Shown in pieces: positions 17,020 through 26,790 of a stretch of 64,000 nucleotides of DNA (position 1 is its first letter; the number at the start of each line of letters is the position of its first letter). Below the pieces are notes generated by a model. That model searched no databases. It saw only the letters and a program-made list of their open reading frames with translations, and was not told the origin of the DNA. Made by a program: the position numbers and the translations under genes. The stretch is from Lachnoanaerobaculum saburreum DSM 3986 (lineage in GTDB: Bacteria > Bacillota > Clostridia > Lachnospirales > Lachnospiraceae): contig NZ_GL622296.1 of NCBI RefSeq assembly GCF_000185385.1, positions 1,971,915-2,035,914 of the forward strand, written 5' to 3'.

Positions 17020-18471
17020 CTAAAATGACCCATGCTTCTTATATGGATTTTCTTCCCTCTTTGTAAAAAGCATCTCAAATGCAGCCAAAACTCTCTTTCT
17101 CGTATCCGCTACAGTGATAATATCATCCACATATCCTCTTCTTGCAGCATATACTACAGAATTTTGCAGATTTTCGTACTCTTTAGTCTTTTCTTCAATA
17201 GTTGCCACCGCGTCACTGCTTGTATCAATCTCCTTTGAATACATAATCTTTACAGCTTCACTTGCATTCATCATGCCCATCTTTGCACTTTCCCATGCAA
17301 ATACCATATCTGCACCGATTGATTTTGAGTTCATTGAAATTGCCGCACTTCCTATTGCATCACCCACTATAAGAGTCACCTTCGGAACTGTAGCATTGGC
17401 AAATGCATATGTAAGCCTTGCTCCTGCCTTCGGTATTCTCTTTTCAGTACACTTTGTAGCTTTATATCCCTTCACATCTACCAATGTCAAAAGCGGAATA
17501 TTGAATGCATCACAAAAGTCTATAAATTCAGCCGCCTTATCACTACCCTGATGTGACAACACATTATCAAATTCCTGTAGAGTCTCTCCGTTCTCATCAA
17601 ACAAAGTTCTTCTGTTGGCTATAACACCGACAGTATTGCCGTTTAATCTGATAAATCCTGTAAACATTTCTTTCGCAAAATTTTTCTTTACTTCAAGCAG
17701 ATAGAAACTGTCTGAAATTATCTTTGCGGCAACCGCCGGATCCTTTATACCGGCTTCAAGTTCAGGTGTAACTCTGTTTAAATCATCGTTGCACTCCATA
17801 TATGACATATCATCTTCATTATTTGCAGGAAGTATGGATATAAGCTCTCTGATACCTGAGAGTATTTCGCTTTCAGTTCCGGTAAAATCTATAAGTGCCG
17901 TTGCCTCGGACTGAAACTTTGCACTTGAATAATCATTTTTATCCTGTGAGTTTTTATCAATTGCATTAGGAGAATTTACAAATATTTTTGCTTTGTCCCG
18001 CTCCATAAATACAAAATCACTCAGCCCGTTGCTTACAGCCATTCCTCCGCCGCTAAGACCGAAGACGGCCTGTATCTGCGGTATCACTCCGCTTGCCTTT
18101 ACTTGTGCCGAATATATCTTTCCGAATGCATCCAAAGCATCAAATGACTCTTCAAGTCTAAGTCCCGCACAGTCAATAAGTCCTATAACAGGTGCTCCCG
18201 TCTTCATTGCCATCTCATACAGTGAAACTATCTTCTTGGCATGCATCTCTCCGATAGAGCCTCCAAGCACTGCGGCATCCTGACTGTATACATATACCAA
18301 CTTACTGTCAATCGTACCGTAACCTGTATACACTCCGTCCTTTGGAGTATCTTTATTTGACAGATTAAAATCTGTGTTCCTTGCACTTATATATGAGCCA
18401 ATTTCCACAAAACTTCCGGTATCCAGCAATTCTTCAATTCGTTTCATAGGCAAAACGCCTGTTTGAGCCAT
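17020..18471 (-). CDS. acyl-CoA carboxyltransferase (MmdA/12S-like subunit)
   Basis: This 483-aa protein has the two-lobe crotonase-like fold of biotin-dependent carboxyltransferases (PccB, MmdA, transcarboxylase 12S). The N-terminal lobe has SQDAAVLGGSIGEMHAKKI and the oxyanion-type GLSGGGMAV. The C-terminal lobe has LVDVKGYK, GDAIGSAAISMNSK and the ADMVFAWESAKMGMM stretch. It is slightly shorter than typical MmdA (about 510 aa). It heads the operon with OadG-, BCCP-, OadB- and OadA-like genes, so it probably transfers a carboxyl group between an acyl-CoA (methylmalonyl-CoA or similar) and the biotin carrier. The acyl-CoA specificity cannot be read from the sequence. Confidence 0.85.
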   Translation of the reverse strand: MAQTGVLPMKRIEELLDTGSFVEIGSYISARNTDFNLSNKDTPKDGVYTGYGTIDSKLVYVYSQDAAVLGGSIGEMHAKKIVSLYEMAMKTGAPVIGLIDCAGLRLEESFDALDAFGKIYSAQVKASGVIPQIQAVFGLSGGGMAVSNGLSDFVFMERDKAKIFVNSPNAIDKNSQDKNDYSSAKFQSEATALIDFTGTESEILSGIRELISILPANNEDDMSYMECNDDLNRVTPELEAGIKDPAVAAKIISDSFYLLEVKKNFAKEMFTGFIRLNGNTVGVIANRRTLFDENGETLQEFDNVLSHQGSDKAAEFIDFCDAFNIPLLTLVDVKGYKATKCTEKRIPKAGARLTYAFANATVPKVTLIVGDAIGSAAISMNSKSIGADMVFAWESAKMGMMNASEAVKIMYSKEIDTSSDAVATIEEKTKEYENLQNSVVYAARRGYVDDIITVADTRKRVLAAFEMLFTKREENPYKKHGSF

Positions 18472-18557
18472 ATACTAACCTCCATTTATCTCCATAAATT
18501 ATATTGTTAAATACAAAACAATCTTTAACTATTTTATAATGAATTCACAAAAAAGAC

Positions 18558-18608
18558 AAGGGCAAAAGAATTGAAATAATATTCACTTCTATCAAAATTT
18601 CTGCCCTT
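18558..18608 (-). terminator. second hairpin after the nucleoside operon
   Basis: AAGGGCA (18558-18564) pairs with TGCCCTT (18602-18608), and the pairing extends three more base pairs inward with one G-T wobble. On the minus strand it is followed by GTCTTTTTTG. It lies between the nucleoside operon and the carboxyltransferase operon and may act as a backup terminator. The remaining bases of 18472-18724 hold the leader of the carboxyltransferase gene and no gene. Confidence 0.5.
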
Positions 18609-18703
18609 ATGATTCAAATACTACACGCCCATAATGTTATCTTAATTATATCAAATCCTATAACATTTTTTATTTTTTTATCCTTTTATAATTTCACTAA
18701 AAA

Positions 18704-18719
18704 GGAGGTTCTCACCTCC
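18704..18719 (-). terminator. terminator of the nucleoside catabolism operon
   Basis: GGAGGT (18704-18709) and ACCTCC (18714-18719) form a tight hairpin six bases after the pnp stop codon. On the minus strand the stem is followed by TTTTTAGTG. Confidence 0.8.
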
Positions 18720-18724
18720 CTTTC

Positions 18725-19546
18725 TTACATACTCTTTATTATATTTTTTACAAGTCCCTCAAAAATATGTGAAACTTTATTTGCCGCTTCCGATACCTCT
18801 TTATGATTTAACGGCTTATCAAGGATTCCGGCCGCCATATTAGTAAAGCATGAGATACCGCAAATCTCCGCTCCCATATGATTGGCAGCTATTGCTTCAA
18901 TAGCTGTTGACATACCTACAGCATCGGCACCCAAAGTTCTTGCAAACTTTACCTCTGCCGGTGTCTCATAGGCAGGTCCGCTAAACTGCATATACACGCC
19001 TTCCCTTAAAGTGATACCGATTTCTTTTGCAGAGTTTCTTGCCACATCAAGCAGCCTCTGTGAATATACATGACTCATATCAGGGAATCTTGTGCCAAAC
19101 TCCTCTATATTCTCACCGATAAGAGGTGAAGGAACTATAGTCGAGATATGGTCTGTAATAAGCATCAAATCTCCCGGCTTATAATCTTTGTTTACAGCAC
19201 CTGCCGCATTGGTAAGTATAAGTTTCTTTGCACCGAGCATTATCATAAGTCTGGTAGGGAGTACAACATCAGTTACAGGGTAGCCCTCATAGTAATGCAC
19301 TCTTCCCTTCATGATGACTGTCTTTACACCTTCCACAGTACCGAAGAGGAACCTTCCGTCATGACCTGCTACCGTGGACACAGGGAAACTTTCAATATCA
19401 CAATAAGGTATCTCACATTCCACTTCCATATGCTTTGCAAACTCACCAAGTCCTGAACCAAGTACCAAAGCAACATCAGGTGTAAAATCTGTGACAGTTC
19501 TGATATAATCATAGCTTTTTCTTACTTTTTCAAAAATCGAATTCAT
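18725..19546 (-). CDS. purine-nucleoside phosphorylase (trimeric type)
   Basis: This 273-aa enzyme phosphorolyses inosine and guanosine (and their deoxy forms) to base plus (deoxy)ribose-1-phosphate. Features of the trimeric PNP family are present: LVLGSGLGEF, the phosphate-binding histidine region VAGHDGRF, NAAGAVN, and MSTAIEAIAANHMG with the EVSEAANK tail. It is the last gene of the nucleoside operon, ten bases after deoB, which isomerises its sugar-1-phosphate product. Homologues are named punA, pupG or pnp in other species. Confidence 0.92.
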   Translation of the reverse strand: MNSIFEKVRKSYDYIRTVTDFTPDVALVLGSGLGEFAKHMEVECEIPYCDIESFPVSTVAGHDGRFLFGTVEGVKTVIMKGRVHYYEGYPVTDVVLPTRLMIMLGAKKLILTNAAGAVNKDYKPGDLMLITDHISTIVPSPLIGENIEEFGTRFPDMSHVYSQRLLDVARNSAKEIGITLREGVYMQFSGPAYETPAEVKFARTLGADAVGMSTAIEAIAANHMGAEICGISCFTNMAAGILDKPLNHKEVSEAANKVSHIFEGLVKNIIKSM

Positions 19547-19556
19547 AAAGCCTCCC

Positions 19557-20744
19557 TTACAGCTTATCCAAGATACTGTATCCTACAGTGTTTTTCGGCA
19601 TCTCCAAATCAAAGTTGTCTACCACGCTTGCACCTATTACTGCAAATGTGTCCGTAGGCTCAAACAGTTTTCCTCCGTCAAACTTTTTTGAATATGATAT
19701 AAAAAATACCGCCTCCCTTGTGTGATCTGTTCCGGTATGAGTAGGATCATTTCCATGGTCTGCCGTCAGTATCAACAGGTCATCCTCATTCATTTTCTCA
19801 AGGAACTCTCCCAGTTTTATATCAAACTTTTCAATTTCTTTTGCATAGCCTATGGGATCTCTTCTATGCCCCCAAAGTGCATCAAAATCCACAAGATTTG
19901 TAAAACAAAGACCTGTGAAATCTTCTAAGAGCATATCAATTGTCTGTTCCATACCATGTACACTTGAATCGGAGTGATATGCCTTTGTAATACCCTCTCC
20001 TACAAATATATCATTTATCTTTCCGATAGATATAACATCAAATCCGTTATCCTTTAATACATTGAGAGCGGTTCTGCCGAAAGGCTTCAGTGCATAGTCA
20101 TGTCTGTTGGAAGTTCTTTTAAACTCACCCTTTTTCTTACCGATATAAGGTCTTGCAATAACTCTTCCGACCTTCCATTCATCTTTCATTGTCAGTTCTC
20201 TTGCAATCTCACAACATCTGTAAAGGTTTTGAAGGTCAAAAGTCTCTTCATTTCCACAGATTTGAAGTACCGAATCGGCAGATGTATATACTATCATTGC
20301 TCCTGTATTTATCTCTTCTTCTCCAAGCTCTTCAAGTATCTCTGTGCCTGAAGCCGACTTGTTACCTATTACTCTCTTACCGCATCTTTTTTCAAGTTCA
20401 TCTATAAGCTCTTTTGGAAAGCCTGTATCTGTAAATGTCTGAAACGGCTTTTCGATTCTAAGACCCATCATCTCCCAATGACCTGTCATAGTATCCTTAC
20501 CGTTACTCATCTCTTCCATTTTACAAAATCTTCCAAGAGGATTTTCCACTCCGCTCTCTCCGGTTACCGGATGAAGATTGTACATTCCAAGTTTCTTTAA
20601 GTTTGGAATATTCAGCTTGCCGTATTCTCTTACTATATGTCCGAAGGTATCGGTATTTGCATCGCCGAACTTAGCCGCATCAGGCATTGCGCCGATACCT
20701 AAAGAATCCAAAACAACAACAAAAATTCTCTTATATTTCTTCAT
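19557..20744 (-). CDS. deoB: phosphopentomutase DeoB
   Basis: This 395-aa enzyme is of the alkaline-phosphatase/phosphomutase superfamily. It converts (deoxy)ribose-1-phosphate to the 5-phosphate. The N-terminal metal site [13 protein letters not shown], the internal cap domain and the C-terminal metal-binding [18 protein letters not shown] are all present, and the length is normal for DeoB. Its start overlaps the add stop codon by four bases (ATGA), so translation is coupled. It links the phosphorylases to DeoC and the pentose phosphate pathway. Confidence 0.95.
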   Translation of the reverse strand: MKKYKRIFVVVLDSLGIGAMPDAAKFGDANTDTFGHIVREYGKLNIPNLKKLGMYNLHPVTGESGVENPLGRFCKMEEMSNGKDTMTGHWEMMGLRIEKPFQTFTDTGFPKELIDELEKRCGKRVIGNKSASGTEILEELGEEEINTGAMIVYTSADSVLQICGNEETFDLQNLYRCCEIARELTMKDEWKVGRVIARPYIGKKKGEFKRTSNRHDYALKPFGRTALNVLKDNGFDVISIGKINDIFVGEGITKAYHSDSSVHGMEQTIDMLLEDFTGLCFTNLVDFDALWGHRRDPIGYAKEIEKFDIKLGEFLEKMNEDDLLILTADHGNDPTHTGTDHTREAVFFISYSKKFDGGKLFEPTDTFAVIGASVVDNFDLEMPKNTVGYSILDKL

Positions 20745-21727
20745 AATAATACCTGTTTGCCAAGCTCTTTTAAAAGCATATCCTTAATATCATCACTTGC
20801 AAATGAAACTTCTATTGCATTCTTTATTCCCTGTAATATCTCATCATCATTTATCATATTCTTTTTTTGCAAAAATAATATCTCATCGGTAATACTTGTA
20901 CTACTTACCAATCTGTTATCCGTATTGACAGTTGCAAGCAGGCCTCTTTTTATATAGTCTGAATAAGGATAAATATCCTTTTTACCCACCGCTTTAGTCT
21001 GATAATTGCTTATCGGACACATCTCAATACCGATACGCTTCTCCTTTGCAAGTTTTAAAAGTTTTTCATCATCTCTCATAGCAATACCATGTCCGATTCG
21101 TTTGGCACCGTACTCTATAGCACCTTCTATATTGGACTTAGGTCCCGCCTCACCTGCATGAATTGTAAAGTTCATACCCAAATCTTTGGCATATTTAAAC
21201 AACTCACTAAACTCTTTTATAGGATGATTTGCCTCATCACCTGCCAAATCGAGACCTACCACGCCGTCTTTATAATATTCTCTTGCAATCTTAAACATTG
21301 ACTTGCTTGCCTCTATATCATGATGAGTCATAGCACAGCATATGGCATTTCCATAGATGCCATACAGCCTGTAGCCTTCCTTCAGACCTGATATAACAGA
21401 TTCAATCACATCCTCAGTGCTTAAACTGTCCGTAACGGATAAAAGCGGGGCAAACCGTATCTCAATATACCTCACATTTTCCTCCGCTGCCGACCTCATC
21501 ACCTCTATAGTTGCCTGTTCTATATTTTCCTTTGAATTCATAGCACTTAGCGGAATATCAAATTTCTCAAGATATTCCACCAAGCTTGAACACTCCATGC
21601 TTACAGAAAGTTCATCCACACTGAATTTTCTCCCAAGAGTACTTTCAAGGAATGACTGTGAAAGTGAACCGTCCAGATGACAGTGTAAATCAAGCTTCGG
21701 CAATTTTAAAATTTTTTCTTTATTCAT
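20741..21727 (-). CDS. add: adenosine deaminase
   Basis: This 328-aa TIM-barrel zinc enzyme deaminates adenosine and deoxyadenosine to inosine forms, which the neighbouring PNP then cleaves. The zinc ligands LHCHLDG (near residue 15), the catalytic segment TIHAGEAG, the GHGIAM histidine and VNTDNRL are all present. The length fits bacterial Add. It lies three bases after deoC and overlaps deoB. Confidence 0.93.
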   Translation of the reverse strand: MNKEKILKLPKLDLHCHLDGSLSQSFLESTLGRKFSVDELSVSMECSSLVEYLEKFDIPLSAMNSKENIEQATIEVMRSAAEENVRYIEIRFAPLLSVTDSLSTEDVIESVISGLKEGYRLYGIYGNAICCAMTHHDIEASKSMFKIAREYYKDGVVGLDLAGDEANHPIKEFSELFKYAKDLGMNFTIHAGEAGPKSNIEGAIEYGAKRIGHGIAMRDDEKLLKLAKEKRIGIEMCPISNYQTKAVGKKDIYPYSDYIKRGLLATVNTDNRLVSSTSITDEILFLQKKNMINDDEILQGIKNAIEVSFASDDIKDMLLKELGKQVLL

Positions 21728-21730
21728 GTT

Positions 21731-22390
21731 TTATCCCATATCATAAAAGGCTGCTTCCACTATCTGTATTGTAGCACTTGTTCCAAGTCTGTTGGCACCT
21801 GCCTCTACCAACTCCTTTGCAAACTCATTGTCATGAATGCCTCCACTTGCCTTTACCCCCATATCAGGGCCTACAGTCGCTCTCATAAGTTTGACATCCT
21901 CTACCTTTGCACCTCCGGTACTGAATCCTGTAGACGTTTTTACAAAATCGGCTCCTGCTTCCTTTGCAAGTTCACATGCCTTTACCTTCTCAACATCATT
22001 AAGCAGGCAGGTTTCTATAATAACTTTTAAAGTCTTATCTTCACAAGCTTCTTTTACAGCCTTAATATCTTCCAAAACTACAGAATAGTCTCTGTCCTTT
22101 AAAGCTCCTATATTTATTACCATATCTATCTCATCTGCACCGTCCATCACGGCAATCTTTGCTTCAAGCGCCTTTGCCCTTGTAGACATTGCTCCCAAAG
22201 GAAAGCCTACTACACTACAGATTTTTACATCACTTCCATGTAAAAGATTTGCAACATACGGTACATAATACGAGTTCACACATACTGAACAAAAGCTATA
22301 TGCCATAGCCTCGTCACACACTCTTTTTACATCTTTTCTTGTGGCATCCGCCTTTAATATTGTATGGTCAAATAATTTGGTTGATAACAT
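21731..22390 (-). CDS. deoC: deoxyribose-phosphate aldolase DeoC
   Basis: This 219-aa class I aldolase splits 2-deoxyribose-5-phosphate into glyceraldehyde-3-phosphate and acetaldehyde. The Schiff-base lysine lies in [10 protein letters not shown], the second catalytic lysine in MGVKASGGI, and the conserved VVGFPLGAM and [10 protein letters not shown] segments are present. With DeoB and PNP it completes deoxynucleoside breakdown. It is seven bases after the second permease gene in the same operon. Confidence 0.95.
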   Translation of the reverse strand: MLSTKLFDHTILKADATRKDVKRVCDEAMAYSFCSVCVNSYYVPYVANLLHGSDVKICSVVGFPLGAMSTRAKALEAKIAVMDGADEIDMVINIGALKDRDYSVVLEDIKAVKEACEDKTLKVIIETCLLNDVEKVKACELAKEAGADFVKTSTGFSTGGAKVEDVKLMRATVGPDMGVKASGGIHDNEFAKELVEAGANRLGTSATIQIVEAAFYDMG

Positions 22391-22397
22391 ACTCCTC

Positions 22398-23333
22398 CTA
22401 TCTAGCCTTTACAAAAGGCTTACCGTTTGCCGCCGGCACCCTTGTACTTCCTACTACAAATACCAGTGCAAGGATTGTCACTACATATGGAATCATAGAA
22501 ACTAAGTTCGGTGATACCGCATTGCCTGCTCCAAGTAATGCCTTGATACCGTTACAAAGTCCAAAAAGCAGACAAGCTCTAAATGCACCATGTGGAGTAA
22601 ACTTTCCGAAAATAACTGCTGCAATTGCAATAAAGCCCTGTCCGACTATTACTGCCGGTCTAAACTGGCTTACTGTAGCAAGCGTAACAAAGGCTCCGCC
22701 AAGTCCTGCAAGAAAACCTGAAAGTACCACACAGATATACCTTGTGCGATATACATTAACACCCAAGGTGGCACAAGCCTGCGGATGTTCTCCTACAGCT
22801 CTAAGATGCATTCCGAACTTTGTCTTGTAGAATACAAACCATACCGCTGCAACCAGTATAAAGCTGATATATGCCACCGAATATGTTGAAAAAACATTGT
22901 AGCCAAAGGAGCCTGACGGAAACATTCCTTCAAACATCTTTGGAAGCTTTGAGGCTGTATCAAGTGCAGGTGAATCTGATGAATTATCAAATATCGCCTT
23001 GCAAAGAAATACCGCAAGTCCCGGTCCTATAAAGTTTATCGCAGTACCTGATATAGTCTGATCCGCTCCGAACTGTATACAGGCTACAGCATGAATAACT
23101 CCAAGCACTGCACCGCTAAGTCCGCCCGCAAAAAATCCGAGCCAACCGTTTCCGCTAAAATATGCTACACATGCACCTACAAATGCACCTATTGTCATCA
23201 TACCTTCAATACCGATATTTACAACACCGCTTCTTTCAGAAAAGCATGACCCGAGAGCCGCTAAAAGAAGTGGAGGCGTTGCTATCAATATAGCATTTAT
23301 CAAAAGCCCTAAATCCTTTATTAAAACTTCCAT
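22398..23333 (-). CDS. nucleoside ABC transporter permease 2 (YufQ/NupQ type)
   Basis: This 311-aa multi-pass membrane protein is of the branched-chain-amino-acid/simple-sugar permease family. Segments such as [43 protein letters not shown] and [14 protein letters not shown] match the YufQ-like nucleoside permeases that work with BMP-family binding lipoproteins. Its start overlaps the stop of the first permease by one base. Substrate assignment rests on the surrounding nucleoside-degrading enzymes. Confidence 0.88.
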   Translation of the reverse strand: MEVLIKDLGLLINAILIATPPLLLAALGSCFSERSGVVNIGIEGMMTIGAFVGACVAYFSGNGWLGFFAGGLSGAVLGVIHAVACIQFGADQTISGTAINFIGPGLAVFLCKAIFDNSSDSPALDTASKLPKMFEGMFPSGSFGYNVFSTYSVAYISFILVAAVWFVFYKTKFGMHLRAVGEHPQACATLGVNVYRTRYICVVLSGFLAGLGGAFVTLATVSQFRPAVIVGQGFIAIAAVIFGKFTPHGAFRACLLFGLCNGIKALLGAGNAVSPNLVSMIPYVVTILALVFVVGSTRVPAANGKPFVKAR

Positions 23334-24400
23334 TATACCGCTCCCTTCTTTCCATGGTTTAAGAAAATATTTCTAAACAAACTTGATATTGCAATAAACA
23401 ATATGATTACACCCATAATAATATCTACAACCTCTGAAGGCGCATTAACAAGTGAAAGTTTGCTTCCTCCATATTTCATTGCACCATAGAATATCCCTGC
23501 AAATATACAAGCTATAGGATTGGAAGAAGCTATAAGTGCTACGGTTATTCCTTGAAAGCCGTATCCCTCCTGACCTGAAAACTGTGATATCCTTCCGCTC
23601 ATACCCATCAACTGCACCGCACCTCCGATACCTGCTAAAGCACCTGAAAATGCCATTGCAGTAAGAAAAGATTTGCCGGTATCAATACCTGCATATTTTG
23701 CCGCACTGTTGCTGAAACCTACCGCACGAAGCTTAAATCCGAGTGTAGTCTTATTTATAATGAACCATACAGCTATTGCAAATACTGTTGCTATTACAAA
23801 TCCCCAGTTTGCAGCGGAAGCTCCCGTTGCAGCTATTATAGACTTAGGTGCAAGAATCCTTGCAGTACTTGCAATATCCTTTGTAGCCTCACCACCGCTT
23901 TCCTTATGTATCACTGTCAAATTCACTATAAAGTTTGAAAAATAGAATGCAATCCAGTTAAACATAATATATGACAAAACTTCATTTACACCTTTTTTTA
24001 TCTTAAGAAGACCTACTATTGATCCCCATATACCGCCTGCAATTGCCGCGCCTATAAAGCAAAGCGGCACATGAATGATTGCAGGTGCCTTTATAAGAAT
24101 ACCCAGTACACAGGCTGTAAGTGAACCTACAACAAACTGCCCTTCCGCACCTATATTAAAGACTCCCGTTTTAAATGAAAATGCAACACTAAGCCCTGTA
24201 AATATAAGCGGGGCCGCATATATCAGGCACCAAATCATAAACTTCGGTTTACCGAAGATACCGTTAAAAAGCTGTACATATGCCTCAAGCGGGTTTATTT
24301 TTGCCACAGCAAGCAAAACCGCACCTACTATAAAACCTATTACTATTGATAAAAGAGTATAAAAAGCATTGCTTGAAAGTATACTGTTTTTCCTACTCAT
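23333..24400 (-). CDS. nucleoside ABC transporter permease 1 (YufP/NupP type)
   Basis: This 355-aa membrane protein is paralogous to its neighbour. It has the FNIGAEGQFVVG segment, KIKKGVNEVLSYIMFNWIAFY, LRAVGFSNSAAKYAGI and the GYGFQGITVALI loop typical of YufP-like permeases. It pairs with the permease at 22398-23333 to form the membrane channel. It overlaps the ATPase gene by eight bases, so ATPase, permease 1 and permease 2 are translated as one unit. Confidence 0.88.
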   Translation of the reverse strand: MSRKNSILSSNAFYTLLSIVIGFIVGAVLLAVAKINPLEAYVQLFNGIFGKPKFMIWCLIYAAPLIFTGLSVAFSFKTGVFNIGAEGQFVVGSLTACVLGILIKAPAIIHVPLCFIGAAIAGGIWGSIVGLLKIKKGVNEVLSYIMFNWIAFYFSNFIVNLTVIHKESGGEATKDIASTARILAPKSIIAATGASAANWGFVIATVFAIAVWFIINKTTLGFKLRAVGFSNSAAKYAGIDTGKSFLTAMAFSGALAGIGGAVQLMGMSGRISQFSGQEGYGFQGITVALIASSNPIACIFAGIFYGAMKYGGSKLSLVNAPSEVVDIIMGVIILFIAISSLFRNIFLNHGKKGAV

Positions 24401-25910
24401 CCTTTTTTCCTCCCGCCATCAAAAGCCCAAGCTCCTTCTCATCCGCATCTTCCCCTAAGACCTCACCTGTAATCCGGCCTCCGAATATAACTTCTATTCT
24501 GTCTGAAAGATTCATAATCTCATCAAGCTCAAATGACACCAATAAAACCGCCTTATTCTTATTCCTTTGTTCCACCAAATATCTATGTACAAACTCAATA
24601 GCACCGACATCCAGACCCCTTGTAGGATTGACCGCAATCAAAAGATCGGAGTCATTTGTCACTTCTCTGGCTATGATTACCTTTTGCTGGTTTCCACCTG
24701 ACAGAGTCTTTGCCGCCTTTTTTGCACTGTCCTTCGGTCTTATATCGAACTTTTCTATAAGTTTATCAGCATGAGCCTCTATATTTTTTTCATTCAATAT
24801 ACCGTTTTTTGAGAAAGGCTCACTCTCAAAATTTTGCAGTATAAGATTTTCCGCCACACTGAAATCAAGTACAAGTCCATGCTTTTGTCTGTCCTCAGGT
24901 ATACTTGTAATGCCCATATCAAAACTCTGTTTCGGCGTAACATTAAAAGCATCCCTTCCAAGTATGGTCACAGTTCCCGACTCCGCCTTCTTTAATCCGG
25001 TGAGTATCTCTACCAGTTCAGACTGACCGTTGCCGTCCACTCCGGCAATACCCACTATCTCACCTCTTCTTACATCAAGACAAAGCGATTTGAGTATATC
25101 CGCCTTTCTGTAGTCCTTAGCACACAGATCCTTTACACAAAGCACCACCTCACCCGGCTCTCTTTTTTCTTTTTCTACAGTAAAGGAGACATCTCTGCCT
25201 ACCATCATAGCTGCCAGTTCATTTTCACTTGTAGTCTTTACATCAACTGTATCTATATACTTCCCATGTCTGATAATGGTACATGAATCCGCACAGGCCT
25301 TTATTTCCTTCAGCTTATGTGTGATAAGTATTACAGACTTTCCGTCATTTGTAAGACTCTTTATGATATCTATAAGTTCAAGTATCTCCTGCGGTGTAAG
25401 TGAAGCGGTAGGCTCATCAAGTATAAGAGTCTTTGCACCTCTATAAAGTACCTTCAAAATTTCCACTCTTTGCTGCATCCCTACCGATATATCCTCAACC
25501 TTGGCATCAGGATCCACTGACAGACCATACCTTTTTGAAAGTTCCACTATTTTCTCTCGGGACTTTTTCAAATCCAATACAAGACCCTTAGTGTCCTCCA
25601 TGCCAAGTGCAATATTTTCCGTAACAGTAAAAGGCGGTATAAGCATAAAATGCTGATGTACCATACCTATTCCCAAATCTATCGCTCTTTGCGGAGTACC
25701 GATAACAGTTTCCTTGCCGTCTATAAATATTTTCCCTGATGTGGGATGGTATAAACCATATAAAATATTCATAAGCGTAGATTTGCCGGCACCGTTCTCT
25801 CCCAAAATAGCATGAACCTCACCCTTTTTCACTGTGAGATTGATACCATCATTTGCAACAAAATCGCCAAACTTTTTGACTATATTTTGCATTTCGACAG
25901 CTATGTCCAT
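24393..25910 (-). CDS. nucleoside ABC transporter ATP-binding protein (YufO/NupO type)
   Basis: This 505-aa protein has two fused nucleotide-binding domains. The first has Walker A GENGAGKST, signature ISVGMQQRVEI and Walker B LILDEPTASLT. The second has a degenerate Walker A (GVDGNGQSEL), signature LSGGNQQKVII and a Walker B-like LLIAVNPTRGLDVGA, in which the usual Asp-Glu is replaced. Such asymmetric double ATPases drive simple-sugar and nucleoside importers. It is encoded 37 bases after yjjW and overlaps permease 1. Confidence 0.92.
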   Translation of the reverse strand: MDIAVEMQNIVKKFGDFVANDGINLTVKKGEVHAILGENGAGKSTLMNILYGLYHPTSGKIFIDGKETVIGTPQRAIDLGIGMVHQHFMLIPPFTVTENIALGMEDTKGLVLDLKKSREKIVELSKRYGLSVDPDAKVEDISVGMQQRVEILKVLYRGAKTLILDEPTASLTPQEILELIDIIKSLTNDGKSVILITHKLKEIKACADSCTIIRHGKYIDTVDVKTTSENELAAMMVGRDVSFTVEKEKREPGEVVLCVKDLCAKDYRKADILKSLCLDVRRGEIVGIAGVDGNGQSELVEILTGLKKAESGTVTILGRDAFNVTPKQSFDMGITSIPEDRQKHGLVLDFSVAENLILQNFESEPFSKNGILNEKNIEAHADKLIEKFDIRPKDSAKKAAKTLSGGNQQKVIIAREVTNDSDLLIAVNPTRGLDVGAIEFVHRYLVEQRNKNKAVLLVSFELDEIMNLSDRIEVIFGGRITGEVLGEDADEKELGLLMAGGKKDE

Positions 25911-25947
25911 TCTCCCTCCTTATCCTTTAAGCCCTTTTAGATACTTA

Positions 25948-26790
25948 CTATATCAGCACAATATCACTAAAGCCGTTTTTTATTGCTATCTCCCTGGCTT
26001 CATTCATCTCTTCATTTGTCGGACTTTTATAGTCTCTGTACTCTTTTCTGACGCCGTTTTTTCTGTAGGAAATAATCTTATATCTTATATTTGAGATTTT
26101 AAGGAACGGAGCCAGCTCTTTTGATACATTATCAACAGTTTTTCTAAAGTCAAACAGCTCCGGTACAACTACAGTCCTCACTTCAAAAAGCTTTCCCATA
26201 CCTGCCAGATACTTTGCATTCTTAAGTACAATATCATTTCCTACATCTGTAACTTTTATATGCTCATTGTAATCATATGCCTTTATATCAAGCATTACCC
26301 CGTCACAAACTTCCAATAAATCACTAAAATTTTTAAAATCTATACTACCGTTGCTGTCTATCATTGTACCTAATCCGATTTGTTTACAAAGGACAAATAC
26401 CTCCCTCATAAAATCCGGATAAAGTGTACATTCACCTCCCGAGAAAGTAACTCCTCTGATAAAAGGAACATTTTCACATATCTTTTCAAAGGTCTCCTTG
26501 GAGGTCATTCTGACTATCCTGGGTGTAGCCCCATGCTTACAAACCTTAATACAGTTATCACAAGCTATACACTTTTCGGCTGCAAAGATTACCTTGCCGT
26601 CTTTATCACTTAGTGCGGCAGCAGGACAGACAGGCACACAGTCCATACAATTTATACAAAGATTTCTTGTCTCAGGATTGTGACAGTACTTACAGTTGAA
26701 ATTGCAGCCCTGTAGGAATATAGCCGTTCTGTTGCCCGGTCCGTCCACACTGCTGAAAGGTATTATCTTGTTGATATCGGCACTGTACAC
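25948..26790 (-). CDS. yjjW: YjjW-type glycyl radical enzyme activase
   Basis: This 280-aa radical SAM protein carries CNFNCKYC (Cys29, Cys33, Cys36) for the SAM cluster, followed by an inserted ferredoxin-like domain with two Cys-rich 4Fe-4S motifs (CINCMDCVPVCP and CIACDNCIKVC). This is the layout of YjjW and related activases. It would install the glycyl radical on YjjI, encoded immediately upstream; the two genes overlap by one base. FSGGECTLYP is the SAM-binding GGE motif. It works in the cytoplasm and needs anaerobic conditions. Confidence 0.9.
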   Translation of the reverse strand: MYSADINKIIPFSSVDGPGNRTAIFLQGCNFNCKYCHNPETRNLCINCMDCVPVCPAAALSDKDGKVIFAAEKCIACDNCIKVCKHGATPRIVRMTSKETFEKICENVPFIRGVTFSGGECTLYPDFMREVFVLCKQIGLGTMIDSNGSIDFKNFSDLLEVCDGVMLDIKAYDYNEHIKVTDVGNDIVLKNAKYLAGMGKLFEVRTVVVPELFDFRKTVDNVSKELAPFLKISNIRYKIISYRKNGVRKEYRDYKSPTNEEMNEAREIAIKNGFSDIVLI

